Source of the DNA: Proteobacteria bacterium 005FR1
GTDB taxonomy: Bacteria > Pseudomonadota > Gammaproteobacteria > Pseudomonadales > Cellvibrionaceae
Direction: 5' to 3'
DNA: 64,000 nucleotides
Assembly: GCA_026192395.1 (NCBI GenBank)
Contig: WACF01000001.1
Location: forward strand, 2,788,309-2,852,308
Part shown: positions 54,091-62,371 of the stretch, piece by piece
Layout: every line of letters begins with the position of its first letter
Numbering within the stretch: the stretch's first letter is position 1
The notes under the pieces: model-generated
The model's database searches: none
The model's input: the letters and a program-made list of their open reading frames with translations, nothing else
Told to the model about the DNA's origin: nothing
Position numbers and translations under genes: made by a program

Positions 54091-56427
54091 ATGAATCAGC
54101 ATTCCAGTTGCTGCAGCCATGGCGCTCATCAGCACTCACAAGCAGCCGACAACGCACCGCAGCTGAAAGACCCCGTTTGTGGCATGACCGTCACCGAGGA
54201 TTCGCCCCACCACTTCACCTACCAGGGCGAAGAGTTCTTCTTTTGCAATCCTCGCTGCAAGGACAAGTTTGCAGCCGACCCGGAAGGCTATTTGAAGCCG
54301 AAACCGGAATCCGCCACCGCGGGTGACAAGGACGCCTGGTACACCTGCCCCATGCACCCGGAAGTGCGGCAGCTGGGGCCCGGTACCTGTCCCAAGTGCG
54401 GCATGGCCCTGGAGCCGGAAGCGCCCACACTGGACGAAACCGAAGATCCGGAACTGACCGACTTCCGTCGCCGCTTCTGGTGGTCATTGCCACTGACCTT
54501 TGTCGTGGTGACGGTGGCGATGCTCGGTCACGACCAGCCCTTCATCAGCAACAATGTGCTGAACTGGGTGGAAATGATCCTGGCGGCTCCAGTGGTGCTC
54601 TGGGCCGGTCGACCGTTTTACCAGCGTGGCATTCAGTCGATCGTGAACCGCAGTCCCAACATGTGGACTCTGATCGCGATCGGCACCGCAGCCGCATTCT
54701 TCTATAGCGTTGTGGCGACGGTGGCCCCCGGCATATTCCCCGAGTCCTTCGTTCACGAAAATACCGTCGGTGTTTATTTCGAAGCGGCGGCCGCGATCAT
54801 TTCCCTGACCCTGCTCGGACAGCTCTTCGAGTTGAAAGCTCGGGCCAAAACCTCCAGCGCCATCAAAGAGCTGCTGAGGCTCGCGCCGAAAACCGCGCGA
54901 CGTATCGAAGAAGATGGCACCGAACTGGACGTACCGCTTGAAGAAGTGCAGGTCGGCGACCGGCTACGGGTGCGCCCGGGCGAAAAGATTCCGGTCGACG
55001 GCATTGTCGAGGAAGGCCAGAGCGCCGTGGACGAATCCATGCTCACTGGCGAACCCTTGCCGGTCACCAAGCGGGCAGGTGACAAGGTCATCGGCGCCAC
55101 CCAGAACACCAGTGGCAGCATGATCGTCCGCTCGGAAAAGGTGGGTTCGGATACCACCCTGGCCCAGATCGTCACCCTGGTCGCCCAGGCACAGCGCTCA
55201 CGTGCACCTATGCAGCGGCTGGCCGATGTGGTTGCAGGCTATTTCGTGCTGGCGGTGGTGGCCGTGGCCGTCCTGACCTTTTTCGCCTGGGGTTTTTGGG
55301 GTCCCTCACCCGGCTGGGTTTACGGTCTGATCAACGCCGTGGCCGTCCTGATCATCGCCTGTCCTTGTGCGCTGGGGCTGGCCACACCCATGTCGATCAT
55401 GGTGGCCACCGGCAAAGCGGCCACCTCCGGTGTGCTGTTCCGCGACGCCAGTGCGATCGAATCCCTGCGCAAAGTGGACGCCATCATTGTCGACAAAACC
55501 GGCACGCTTACCGAAGGCCGGCCGCGCTTCGATTCGGCCGTGGGCGTCAACCAATTCAGTGATGAGGACGTACTGCGACTTGCCGCCAGCGTCGATCAGG
55601 GCAGCGAACATCCACTCGCGAAAGCCATCGTCGATGCCGCCAATGAGCGTCAGCTTGCGCTCTCCAAGGTGGAAGACTTCGACTCCAGCACCGGCGTCGG
55701 CGTCAGCGGAACCGTCGACGGCAAAAAGATTTTGCTCGGCAACACCGCACTGCTGACGGAGAATCAGATCTCCGCCGAGCCCCTGGCTGAGCAAGGCAAC
55801 AAACACCGTCAGCGAGGCGCCAGCGTGATCTACCTCGCCGTCGATGGTCGACTTGCTGGCATGTTGTCGGTGGCCGATCCTGTGAAGGCATCCACGCCCG
55901 ATGCATTGAAGGCGCTGCACAAGCGCGGACTGCGCGTCATCATGGCCACCGGCGACGGTGAGCTGACCGCACAGGCGGTGGGCAAAGACCTCGGCATCGA
56001 AGAGATTCACGGCGAGATGACGCCGGATGCGAAACTGCGTCTGGTGGAGAAGCTGCAGACGGAAGGCTACAAGGTGGCAATGGCTGGCGACGGGATCAAC
56101 GATTCACCCGCATTGGCCAAAGCGGACGTGGGTATCGCGATGGGTACCGGCACTGACGTGGCCATCGGCAGTGGGCAAGTGACGCTGGTGAAAGGCGATC
56201 TGCAGGGCATTGTGCACGCCTTGCAATTGTCGGAGCTGACCGTAAAAAACATGCGGCAAAACCTCGGCTTTGCCTTCCTATACAACAGCCTCGGTGTGCC
56301 GATCGCCGCCGGCGTGCTCTACCCCTTCATCGGTTTGCTGCTGTCGCCAATGATTGCCGCAGCGGCGATGAGTCTCAGTTCCGTCTCAGTGGTGAGCAAC
56401 GCCCTGCGTTTGCGTTACCAGCGATAG
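54091..56427 (+). CDS. Copper-translocating P1B-type ATPase with YHS and heavy-metal-binding domains
   Basis: 778-residue copper export pump. The His/Cys-rich N-terminus leads into a YHS domain (about 24-68, with DPVCGM and [12 protein letters not shown]) and a CPMHP zinc/copper-binding domain (about 83-107). The ATPase core follows, with the membrane CPC motif (424-426), phosphorylation Asp468 in DKTGTLTEG, and [19 protein letters not shown] points to Cu+ transport. It is in an operon with the MerR regulator and next to copAB. It is not the copA of this window despite the shared name in other species. Confidence 0.94.
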   Translation: MNQHSSCCSHGAHQHSQAADNAPQLKDPVCGMTVTEDSPHHFTYQGEEFFFCNPRCKDKFAADPEGYLKPKPESATAGDKDAWYTCPMHPEVRQLGPGTCPKCGMALEPEAPTLDETEDPELTDFRRRFWWSLPLTFVVVTVAMLGHDQPFISNNVLNWVEMILAAPVVLWAGRPFYQRGIQSIVNRSPNMWTLIAIGTAAAFFYSVVATVAPGIFPESFVHENTVGVYFEAAAAIISLTLLGQLFELKARAKTSSAIKELLRLAPKTARRIEEDGTELDVPLEEVQVGDRLRVRPGEKIPVDGIVEEGQSAVDESMLTGEPLPVTKRAGDKVIGATQNTSGSMIVRSEKVGSDTTLAQIVTLVAQAQRSRAPMQRLADVVAGYFVLAVVAVAVLTFFAWGFWGPSPGWVYGLINAVAVLIIACPCALGLATPMSIMVATGKAATSGVLFRDASAIESLRKVDAIIVDKTGTLTEGRPRFDSAVGVNQFSDEDVLRLAASVDQGSEHPLAKAIVDAANERQLALSKVEDFDSSTGVGVSGTVDGKKILLGNTALLTENQISAEPLAEQGNKHRQRGASVIYLAVDGRLAGMLSVADPVKASTPDALKALHKRGLRVIMATGDGELTAQAVGKDLGIEEIHGEMTPDAKLRLVEKLQTEGYKVAMAGDGINDSPALAKADVGIAMGTGTDVAIGSGQVTLVKGDLQGIVHALQLSELTVKNMRQNLGFAFLYNSLGVPIAAGVLYPFIGLLLSPMIAAAAMSLSSVSVVSNALRLRYQR

Positions 56428-56473
56428 GAGACAGGCCGCTGGTAGCAGACAGTTAACACAAGCCGGAAGTAGA

Positions 56474-56743
56474 TCAGGCGTCGCGGTCGCGCAGAATCTC
56501 GTACTGCAGCAAGGCCTCTTCCGGCTCACTCACGCCATTGGCGTGGCGATCGTCAACGGATTCCGAGCGATCGCCCGCGCTGCGTGGCGGCTTGCCGAGG
56601 TCCGAAGGGTTGACGTGCTGATTGAGCACCAGCCAGTTCAGCATGGCATCCACGCAATCTTCGCGGGACGGGAAATCCCCCGCAGCTACCGCCTCGTCTA
56701 CCCATCGATCGATAATGCGCATCTCCTGCCGCATGAGACTCAC
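56474..56743 (-). CDS. Small hypothetical protein
   Basis: 89 residues, MSLMRQEMRIIDRWVDEAVA at the start, with a well-placed GAGAGGTGAG ribosome site before the ATG. The first half is helical and acidic; the second half is polar with Asp/Glu. I recognise no family. It lies antisense between the copper ATPase and the MBL-rhodanese gene. It may be real because of its ribosome site, but the evidence is limited. Confidence 0.5.
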   Translation of the reverse strand: MSLMRQEMRIIDRWVDEAVAAGDFPSREDCVDAMLNWLVLNQHVNPSDLGKPPRSAGDRSESVDDRHANGVSEPEEALLQYEILRDRDA

Positions 56744-57089
56744 CTCTCCGCCCTGCCAACACGTTCAGATATTGACCGACGCCGGCTTCGACCGGTTCCT
56801 CGTCCAACCTCGTCGTAGTGCGCTTGCAAAGCAGCACGCAAGTTTTACAAGCACACCTTAGCTGCTGGTGCGATCGGCAGCCCAACGGGTGCAACCAAGT
56901 TGCGACAGAAGCCGGGCCGTCACCTCGATCTCGCCTGAAGCAATCTGCCACGTACGCCAAAAGAAAGTCGGCACGAATGTTGATACACCACAGGGCTTCG
57001 ACATGCGGCCGCCTCAGACCGGCCGCCATTCCCCCGTGCAAAGTTGCTTTGCTGCGACTCCACCTCATAACCAAAAACGGAATCGCCCT
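56744..57089. other. Gap before the MBL-rhodanese gene
   Basis: 346 bp with no supported gene. Part of the upstream open frame of the MBL protein reads through it but lacks any family similarity. A GC-rich inverted repeat (GCGGCCG ... CGGCCGC around 57005-57025) is the only structure seen. Promoters for the flanking genes must lie here. Confidence 0.4.
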
Positions 57090-58448
57090 ATGTTTGTCGA
57101 CAAGGTACAAACCGAAGGTTTGGCGCACTTTTCCTACGTGGTAGGCGACGGTACCACCGCAGCGGTTATCGACCCGCGGCGCGACTGTGCCGTCTACATC
57201 GACGTGGCCCGCAAACGCGGCGCGCAGATCACCCACATTCTGGAAACTCATAGCAACGAGGACTTCGTCTCCGGTGCAGTGAACCTGGCAGAAGCCACCG
57301 GCGCCAAAATCTATCATGGCCCGGCACCCGATGCGGCGCACTACGCTGAAACAACCCGCGAAGGCGACACCTTTATGCTGGGCAAGCTCACGCTCAAAGT
57401 GCTCGAAACGCCGGGGCACACGGATGACAGCTTGTCATTCGCCATATACGACCGCAGTTTCGGCAAGGAAGCGATAGGCGTCTTCACTGGTGATGCATTG
57501 TTCATCGGCGCCGTGGGACGGACAGACTTTTATCCTGACCGCGCACCTCAAGTCGCGGGCTTGTTGTACGACAGTCTCTCCAAACTTATCACCCTGGGTG
57601 ATCAAACCATCATCTTCCCCGCTCATGGCGCCGGCTCCATTTGCGGCGACAACATGGCCGACCGGGACTTCTCCACCATCGGCTTCGAGCGGCGCAACAA
57701 TCCCATGCTCAAGATAGAAAGCCGCGAGGAGTTCGTACGGCACAAGCTCGAAGAGCATCACTACCAGCCCCCCTATTTCCGGCTAATGGAGAAGCTCAAC
57801 AAGACCGGCATGGAAGAGGCGCCGGAGCTGCGTCCGCCACCGCTGACCATCGACGAGTTTCTCAAGGCGCGCGAGGACGCCACCCTGGTGGACGTGCGCA
57901 ACACCAGCGCCTTTCTCGGCGCGCATATTCCGGATAGCCTCTCAATGCCCGTTGATACCGTTGCGGGCTTTGCCGGCTGGTTGCTCGAGCCGGAGCAATC
58001 GGTCATTCTGATTGCCGACGACGAACAGCAGGCGAGCCTCACCGCCCAACATCTTGCCCGCATTGGCTACGACAACGTAGTTGGCTACCTGGGAACCTCG
58101 CTGCCTGCCTGGGCGGCGGCGGGTCAGGATTTCAAGAGCATCACCACGCTTGATGTGGAGGAGGTAGAAAGGGACTGGAGAGAAAAGCACGAGCGTCAGC
58201 TACTGGATGTCCGCAGCATCGATGAGCTGGCCGAAGGCAGCATTCCCGGTGCGCAACATATCTACGTGGGTGAACTGCCGCAGCGCCTGGACGAACTCGA
58301 CCCGCACCAGAAGTACACAGTGCTCTGTGCGAGCGGTGTGCGATCGACCATCGCTGCATCGGTAATGGCTCGCGCGGGATTTTCCGACGTTGCGGTTTTT
58401 ATGGGCTCCATGGGAGCCTGGCAGCAAGCACACCACAAGACCGCCTGA
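57090..58448 (+). CDS. MBL-fold protein with two rhodanese domains
   Basis: 452 residues; the ATG at 57090 (MFVDKVQTEGLAHFS) is chosen since the fold begins there. The N-terminal metallo-beta-lactamase domain (about 1-230) has HSNEDF (54-59) where HxHxDH is usual, but keeps TPGHTDD (His110), FTGDALF (Asp135) and PAHGAGS (His179). Two rhodanese domains follow: the first lacks a catalytic Cys (IADDEQQ), the second has it (Cys413 in CASGVRS). The layout resembles persulfide dioxygenase/sulfurtransferase fusions, suggesting sulfane-sulfur handling. Confidence 0.88.
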   Translation: MFVDKVQTEGLAHFSYVVGDGTTAAVIDPRRDCAVYIDVARKRGAQITHILETHSNEDFVSGAVNLAEATGAKIYHGPAPDAAHYAETTREGDTFMLGKLTLKVLETPGHTDDSLSFAIYDRSFGKEAIGVFTGDALFIGAVGRTDFYPDRAPQVAGLLYDSLSKLITLGDQTIIFPAHGAGSICGDNMADRDFSTIGFERRNNPMLKIESREEFVRHKLEEHHYQPPYFRLMEKLNKTGMEEAPELRPPPLTIDEFLKAREDATLVDVRNTSAFLGAHIPDSLSMPVDTVAGFAGWLLEPEQSVILIADDEQQASLTAQHLARIGYDNVVGYLGTSLPAWAAAGQDFKSITTLDVEEVERDWREKHERQLLDVRSIDELAEGSIPGAQHIYVGELPQRLDELDPHQKYTVLCASGVRSTIAASVMARAGFSDVAVFMGSMGAWQQAHHKTA

Positions 58449-58459
58449 GCGGTCTTGTG
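58434..58459 (+). terminator. Perfect hairpin at the end of the MBL-rhodanese gene
   Basis: 11-bp arms CACAAGACCGC (58434-58444) and GCGGTCTTGTG (58449-58459) around CTGA, with the stop codon inside. There is no T-run after it, so it is a hairpin-type end or transcript stabiliser, not a textbook intrinsic terminator. Confidence 0.6.
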
Positions 58460-58571
58460 CCCGTTCCGGCTAAGCCCGTTTGCACCGCAGACACTCCGCC
58501 GGCTCCGCAAGTCAGGCCGGCCGCCCCGCTTTCATCTCCGACTAAATGCGAGCGCATTCGCTTCGTTTCTA

Positions 58572-59247
58572 TCAGCCAGCGGCGCGACTCTCACTGCCGT
58601 TCTGCACCGTATACATGGCGCGAGGCGACTCAACACGATCCGCCGGACTTATCACGCCCTGACCACCACGTTTGAGAATGTGCGTATAAATCTGCGTGGG
58701 TCTTTGGATCGGAATGGCCGAGTAGCTCCTGAATCGTCCGAAGGTCATAGCCGGCCTCAAGCAGTTGCATTGCATAAGCATGGCGGAATGTATGGCAGCT
58801 GATCTTCTTACGAATGCCGGCAGCGAGAACAGCCTTCTTCAGCTGGCGATTCAATGCCGTCGCATGCAAGTGATGACGCCGCTCTTCCCCGGAGCGCGGA
58901 TCCACACCGCGCACGCTGCTGCTGAACACGAATCGCCAGGCAATACTGCGACTGTGATCCGGATATTTTCTGGCGAGCGCGTAAGGCATCTCTACTGAAG
59001 CGAAGCCGTCTTCGCAATCAATTTGGTGGTAATGCACTGATCGCCGTATACATGCTTCGAGCCCCTCGACCGCCCGCCTCGGCAAAACCGCCACCCGATC
59101 TTTGCGCCCTTTGCCCTGTCTCACGGTGATACACGACCGGGAAAAATCGATCTCCGTCGCCAGCGCCATTTGCCGCACCCGGATCTCGTCCCTCACCTTG
59201 CGCATAAACGGGCTCGAATCCATGTTCCCTACCCTCCCTGGGTCCAT
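58572..59247 (-). pseudogene. Integron integrase IntI, N-terminally truncated and frameshifted
   Basis: Tyrosine recombinase of the integron type. The remaining reading includes VRQGKGRKDR and MPYALARKYP in the IntI-specific region, DPRSGEERRHH, the catalytic HTFRHAYAMQLLEAGYD and QELLGHSD. After DPKT one extra C in a CCC run (58698-58700, GGG on the plus strand) shifts the frame. Removing it restores TQIYTHILKRGG, with the nucleophile Tyr, and ISPADRV to a stop at 58572. About half of the N-terminus (normally some 320 residues) is missing, including the first catalytic Arg region. It is therefore a non-functional relic. Oriented away from the cassettes to its right, as in integrons. Confidence 0.9.
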
Positions 59248-59435
59248 AACGTAAAGCTGTTCATATATTCAGTATCAACGAAAGCCGAAAAAAGAAAGCC
59301 CCGGCTATTCATTTTCCCTGATTAATGGCCCGTTGCCCCCAAGCCCTTGTATATCGGCACTTGGCAAAGCTTCACGCATCTTTTTGTTCCTTCCAGCCCG
59401 ACCCCGTGCCATCGAGGAATTGATTGACCGAAAAA

Positions 59436-59488
59436 GAGAGCTGTGGCAACTTAACAAGCAACCAATAACGAGTGAAGGGAATTCACGG
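59436..59488 (+). repeat. Flanking repeat, left copy
   Basis: A 53-bp segment beginning GAGAGCTGTGGCAA and ending GAATTCACGG. It is closely similar to 62556-62607 in the same orientation. The two copies bracket the cassette region and the following secreted-protein gene. Origin unknown. Confidence 0.7.
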
Positions 59489-59543
59489 CTAAATTCAAGC
59501 ACTTACAGCCTATCCCACCCGCTTCCGACAGAACTGATATAGA

Positions 59544-59635
59544 GACCACGCACTCTTATCTGCAAATCAGGACATTAGATAGCGCCCTCTCGTTAATCGA
59601 CATTAGATAGCGTGGTCTATCCAATAAGCGTTAGC
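59544..59635 (+). other. Candidate integron attI site
   Basis: Two 14-bp direct repeats GACATTAGATAGCG (59571-59584, 59599-59612), an inverted pair GACCACGC and GCGTGGTC (59544-59551, 59610-59617), and a core GCGTTAGC (59628-59635). The core is identical to the last bases of attC1. No attC hairpin precedes this core, so it suits an attI, where integrases bind direct repeats. It may instead be the end of a decayed attC. Confidence 0.5.
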
Positions 59636-59660
59636 ATTCAATCCGACCTACGGAGACACA

Positions 59661-59987
59661 ATGATAAGAAGAGCAGGTTTATCTCTCTGGGTTATAGCAC
59701 TGACCGCTTGCGCATCGCAGCTTCCGCCAAAGGAGCGTATTGCTTCGTGGGAAGACTGGGAGTTATGCCATCGACTTGCAGACTTTGTGTTCAAAGGTGA
59801 GTCGGAGTGGCTGTGGTATTCCTCAGCAGCTGTTACCGAGCGAGGTCTAGCCGATGATCCCCGTTGCAGCTCGGTGTACGAAGCGAGAATAGCCGAGTAC
59901 ACACGCAAACACGAAAAACCCGATATAGCGGTATCCTTTGGCGAAGCCACCAATACAGGCGCGTCTTTTCGAAGTGTCACAGAGTAA
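59661..59987 (+). CDS. Cassette 1: small lipoprotein of unknown function
   Basis: 108 residues. A basic N-terminus and hydrophobic stretch lead to a lipobox (LTAC, Cys17). The mature part is polar with WEDWELCHRLADF. GGAG stands before the ATG. I know no family. It occupies the first cassette, between the attI-like core at 59630 and attC1. Confidence 0.7.
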   Translation: MIRRAGLSLWVIALTACASQLPPKERIASWEDWELCHRLADFVFKGESEWLWYSSAAVTERGLADDPRCSSVYEARIAEYTRKHEKPDIAVSFGEATNTGASFRSVTE

Positions 59988-59997
59988 TGGAGTCAAA

Positions 59998-60056
59998 TGC
60001 TAACAAGCCGCTCAAAAACGACGCTGAAAAGCGCGCGTTTTAGCGGAGCGTTAGCG
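59998..60056 (+). other. attC recombination site 1
   Basis: Ends GCTAAC (59999-60004) and GCGTTAGC (60048-60055). The arms pair GCTAAC, then a 3-nt bulge, then CCGCT with AGCGG, then AAAACG with CGTTTT, and an inner CGCT-GAAA-AGCG hairpin. One unpaired base breaks the lower arm. This is a complete short attC of about 58 bp with the features needed for folded single-strand recombination. Confidence 0.9.
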
Positions 60057-60074
60057 ATCAAATAAGGAGTAATA

Positions 60075-60275
60075 GTGTCAGTTGGGGATTGGTTCAAAAC
60101 ATTCTGTGTTAACACCAAGGTGAAAAATAAAGAGTCAATATCGCGTCGCTATAAGGCAATTACAAGGCGATTGAATAGTGATTACTGGAACACTACCTCC
60201 GATACGTCTCACAGTTTGTACGTAGGTTCATACGGCAGAAACACTGCCGTATATGGGTTCAGTGATCTTACATAA
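60075..60275 (+). CDS. Cassette 2: N-terminal fragment of a CD-NTase (SMODS) nucleotidyltransferase
   Basis: 66 residues from a GTG at 60075 with AAGGAG before it. MSVGDWFKTFCVNTKVKN and RRYKAITRRLNSDYW lead into SLYVGSYGRNTAVYGFSDLT. The GSxGRxT nucleotide-binding motif and the following SD of CD-NTases of CBASS-type anti-phage systems are plain. The normal protein continues with the second catalytic Asp and about 300 residues; here a stop follows at once. The product cannot be catalytically active, so it is a truncated cassette gene. Confidence 0.75.
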   Translation: MSVGDWFKTFCVNTKVKNKESISRRYKAITRRLNSDYWNTTSDTSHSLYVGSYGRNTAVYGFSDLT

Positions 60276-60350
60276 TCAAGCGCAGCAATACGCAGGCTTC
60301 GACTGCCGGACGCTCGCAATCTCGCAGCGATGTGCGCGGCTTTAGGCCCC
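60273..60350 (+). other. Putative degenerate attC site 2
   Basis: TAATCAAGCGCA at the start pairs with TGCGCGGCTTTA at 60332-60343 (TAA with TTA and GCGCA with TGCGC, central 4 nt unpaired), the pattern of attC R and L boxes. The core reads CTTTAGGC where GTTAGGC would be expected. It overlaps the stop codon of cassette 2. Confidence 0.45.
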
Positions 60351-60353
60351 TAA

Positions 60354-60707
60354 ATGAATGAGCATTCCATAGCAGAATCAGGCGATGAATTTAAAGAGCA
60401 AGTGAGGACGCGCTTCGCTTTCTTGACGACGGAGTTTGGCTTTGAACCAGCTTTAGATGAAAGCTCGGCTTATTCCCATCGCCTTACGTTTCGGAACCTG
60501 CATAGCAACCAACTGGTGGAGGTTGTGAATGCATTTCACGGTGTGGATTATGGGTTTGAGGTCAATATCCATTTGGCGTCACACTCACGATTGCTAGACC
60601 AGAGAAACATGGTCTATTACCAACTCAAGGAAGATCAAGATGTTGAGTTTGCGTATCTGGCAGAAGCAGTGGAAAAGTTACGGAGCGTGCTTCAGGACGA
60701 AGCGTAA
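60354..60707 (+). CDS. Cassette 3: hypothetical protein
   Basis: 117 residues (MNEHSIAESGDEFKEQ), soluble and acidic, with no signal peptide or known motif. It begins directly after the putative attC 2 and ends in the next putative site, as cassette genes do. Base composition is lower in G+C than the core genes. I cannot assign a function. Confidence 0.7.
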   Translation: MNEHSIAESGDEFKEQVRTRFAFLTTEFGFEPALDESSAYSHRLTFRNLHSNQLVEVVNAFHGVDYGFEVNIHLASHSRLLDQRNMVYYQLKEDQDVEFAYLAEAVEKLRSVLQDEA

Positions 60708-60760
60708 CCAGTCACAGGAACTGGACGCGTGAGACGCGCCGCCTCGTTTTTGCCTTAGGA
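60703..60760 (+). other. Putative degenerate attC site 3
   Basis: GCGTAAC at 60701-60707 and a TGCCTTAGG segment near 60751-60759 stand where R boxes should be. An inner hairpin (ACGCGT-GAG-ACGCGC) and CAGT/ACTG pairing lie between them. The ends are poorly complementary, so this call is weak. Confidence 0.3.
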
Positions 60761-60766
60761 GAGTGC

Positions 60767-61180
60767 ATGAAAAAAGCACTTAAGCTTTTCTTTGTGTTCC
60801 TTGCATCAGTTCTTACGGTCTTTATTGTCCAGATGGTGGTTACGAAGCTCTGGAACTTTATCGGCGTAAGCTGGGGGCCAGGCAATCTTCCGATAGAGCC
60901 AGTTCAGCAGACTGCCATGTTGAGCACGACGTTTGTTGCAGGTGTTTCTGCTCCAATCGTCGCGATTGCCGTCTGTCGTCAGGTGCGATGGATATTGATC
61001 TATTCGATATGTGGCTTTGGTATGGCTATTGATGTTTTTGCAGCGTTGGTGCCGCTAGCTGATCTACCTTTGTGGTTTAAGATCACATTTATTTTGTCGG
61101 TGCCGCTACAAGTAGCTTTGGGCACTATGGTCGGGGCTCGTTTTCTGGTCAAGAGTGAGGTCGAACCCGCCTCTTCCTAG
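60767..61180 (+). CDS. Cassette 4: small membrane protein
   Basis: 137 residues with four predicted membrane helices (about 6-28, 49-68, 73-97, 100-122). AGGAGAG precedes the ATG. No family recognised. It follows cassette 3 on the same strand with the same low-G+C character; a clear attC after its stop (TAG at 61178) is not seen, so its cassette end has decayed. Confidence 0.7.
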   Translation: MKKALKLFFVFLASVLTVFIVQMVVTKLWNFIGVSWGPGNLPIEPVQQTAMLSTTFVAGVSAPIVAIAVCRQVRWILIYSICGFGMAIDVFAALVPLADLPLWFKITFILSVPLQVALGTMVGARFLVKSEVEPASS

Positions 61181-61285
61181 CAACGCGCCGCAGACCGACA
61201 GCTTACTTTAGGAAATATTGCTGGGAAAATTCGAATCCCGCCTCTACGATTGAGAAAAACCTTCACTTAACGCCTAGCTTTCCCC

Positions 61286-62371
61286 TTATCGACAGGCTTG
61301 TTGATCAGTTTCCAGCAAGGGGCCGGTTTTCACTTTGTAGCGGAATCCGAAAATCCGCTCATCCAGTTCGTTCGCCGGGCGCAGTGCCAGCGTGACGGGA
61401 CAGTGCACGTCCTCTCCGACCCTTAACCTTTCGCTGCCTTTTACGATGGCACTTTGCAAGACAGGTACATTGGGCAGCTCGCGAGTTTCCAAATAGCTCC
61501 TCGCAAGGCGGTCGGCCTGGCGATCGCAAACCAGGGATGCCTGCACCGGGACGTCCGATTCAACGACGACCTCGAATTTACCCGGGTCGACGTCCTCCGG
61601 CCCGTCGAGGATAAAGCCCTCGGGGTGCATGATTGCCTGCACCCAATCGCCTGTGGCTTCGCCGTCAGTCGCTGGTTCGTTGGCGGCCGGTTGACCGGCA
61701 TCCTCCACCCCAAAGCCAGTATGTAGCCGGCCAGTACAGAAGTTGAGCTCCGCCGTATAACCTTTCGCGAATCGCTCCTCGAAACGTTTTCGCCCCATGG
61801 AACGAAACTGCTCGTAGGCTACGGATTCAGGTGACTGCATCACGGCGGACGCGATTCCGCCGACCACCGATGACCAGAGCCCTTCACTCTCCACTTCCAC
61901 TTCGCCCATGGGCTTGAAGTCTACCTGAGGCTGCATGACTGGATTGAACCAGAGCGTGAAGGTCTCCGTGTCCGGCTGATAGCGGGCGTTGATTTCCCCC
62001 TCCACCTGCACATCCACTTCGAAGGTTTCGTACTGGCTCACCTCGAACTCTGCGGCCGCCCGCTCCTTCTGTCGATATATATAGCGCCAGCCCTGGCCGC
62101 CGAGCGTTAACGCCAGCTGCTTGCCGTTCACTTCAGCGGAACATTCGCGGATCCACATTGTGCCGCTCGCCCGCTCTTCCTTGTCACGGCCTTTCGACAT
62201 GAGCGTGCGGAAATTCCCGCGGATACGTTCGCAGATGAACATCCCCGTCAACTGAGCGACGGCGAGCTGGAGATTTCTGTCCGTCGACTCCGAGGCTTGC
62301 TGTGCGGCGACCACTCCCCCGAACAGCATAGCGGCGCAAGCCGTCAGGCAACGTCCCGTGATGTGTCTCAT
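61286..62371 (-). CDS. Secreted protein of unknown function
   Basis: 361 residues with a signal peptide (about 1-22, ending VVAAQQ). The mature protein is mixed polar with many aromatic and charged residues and Cys scattered through it. I recognise no domain. It faces the cassette array tail to tail. High G+C and codon choice like the core genes suggest it is native rather than a cassette. Confidence 0.75.
   Translation of the reverse strand: MRHITGRCLTACAAMLFGGVVAAQQASESTDRNLQLAVAQLTGMFICERIRGNFRTLMSKGRDKEERASGTMWIRECSAEVNGKQLALTLGGQGWRYIYRQKERAAAEFEVSQYETFEVDVQVEGEINARYQPDTETFTLWFNPVMQPQVDFKPMGEVEVESEGLWSSVVGGIASAVMQSPESVAYEQFRSMGRKRFEERFAKGYTAELNFCTGRLHTGFGVEDAGQPAANEPATDGEATGDWVQAIMHPEGFILDGPEDVDPGKFEVVVESDVPVQASLVCDRQADRLARSYLETRELPNVPVLQSAIVKGSERLRVGEDVHCPVTLALRPANELDERIFGFRYKVKTGPLLETDQQACR

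Larger units (their letters stand above)
59248..59660. other. Region between the integrase relic and the first cassette gene
   Basis: 413 bp with no supported ORF. It holds one copy of a repeat shared with 62556-62607 and the attI-like direct repeats and core site. It may also contain remnants of the lost integrase N-terminus or of deleted cassettes, but I cannot identify them. Confidence 0.6.

Noticed and set aside
59305-59502. 65-codon minus-strand ORF between the integrase relic and the cassettes
   Set aside because: It overlaps the flanking repeat and has no family likeness; possibly leftover sequence.
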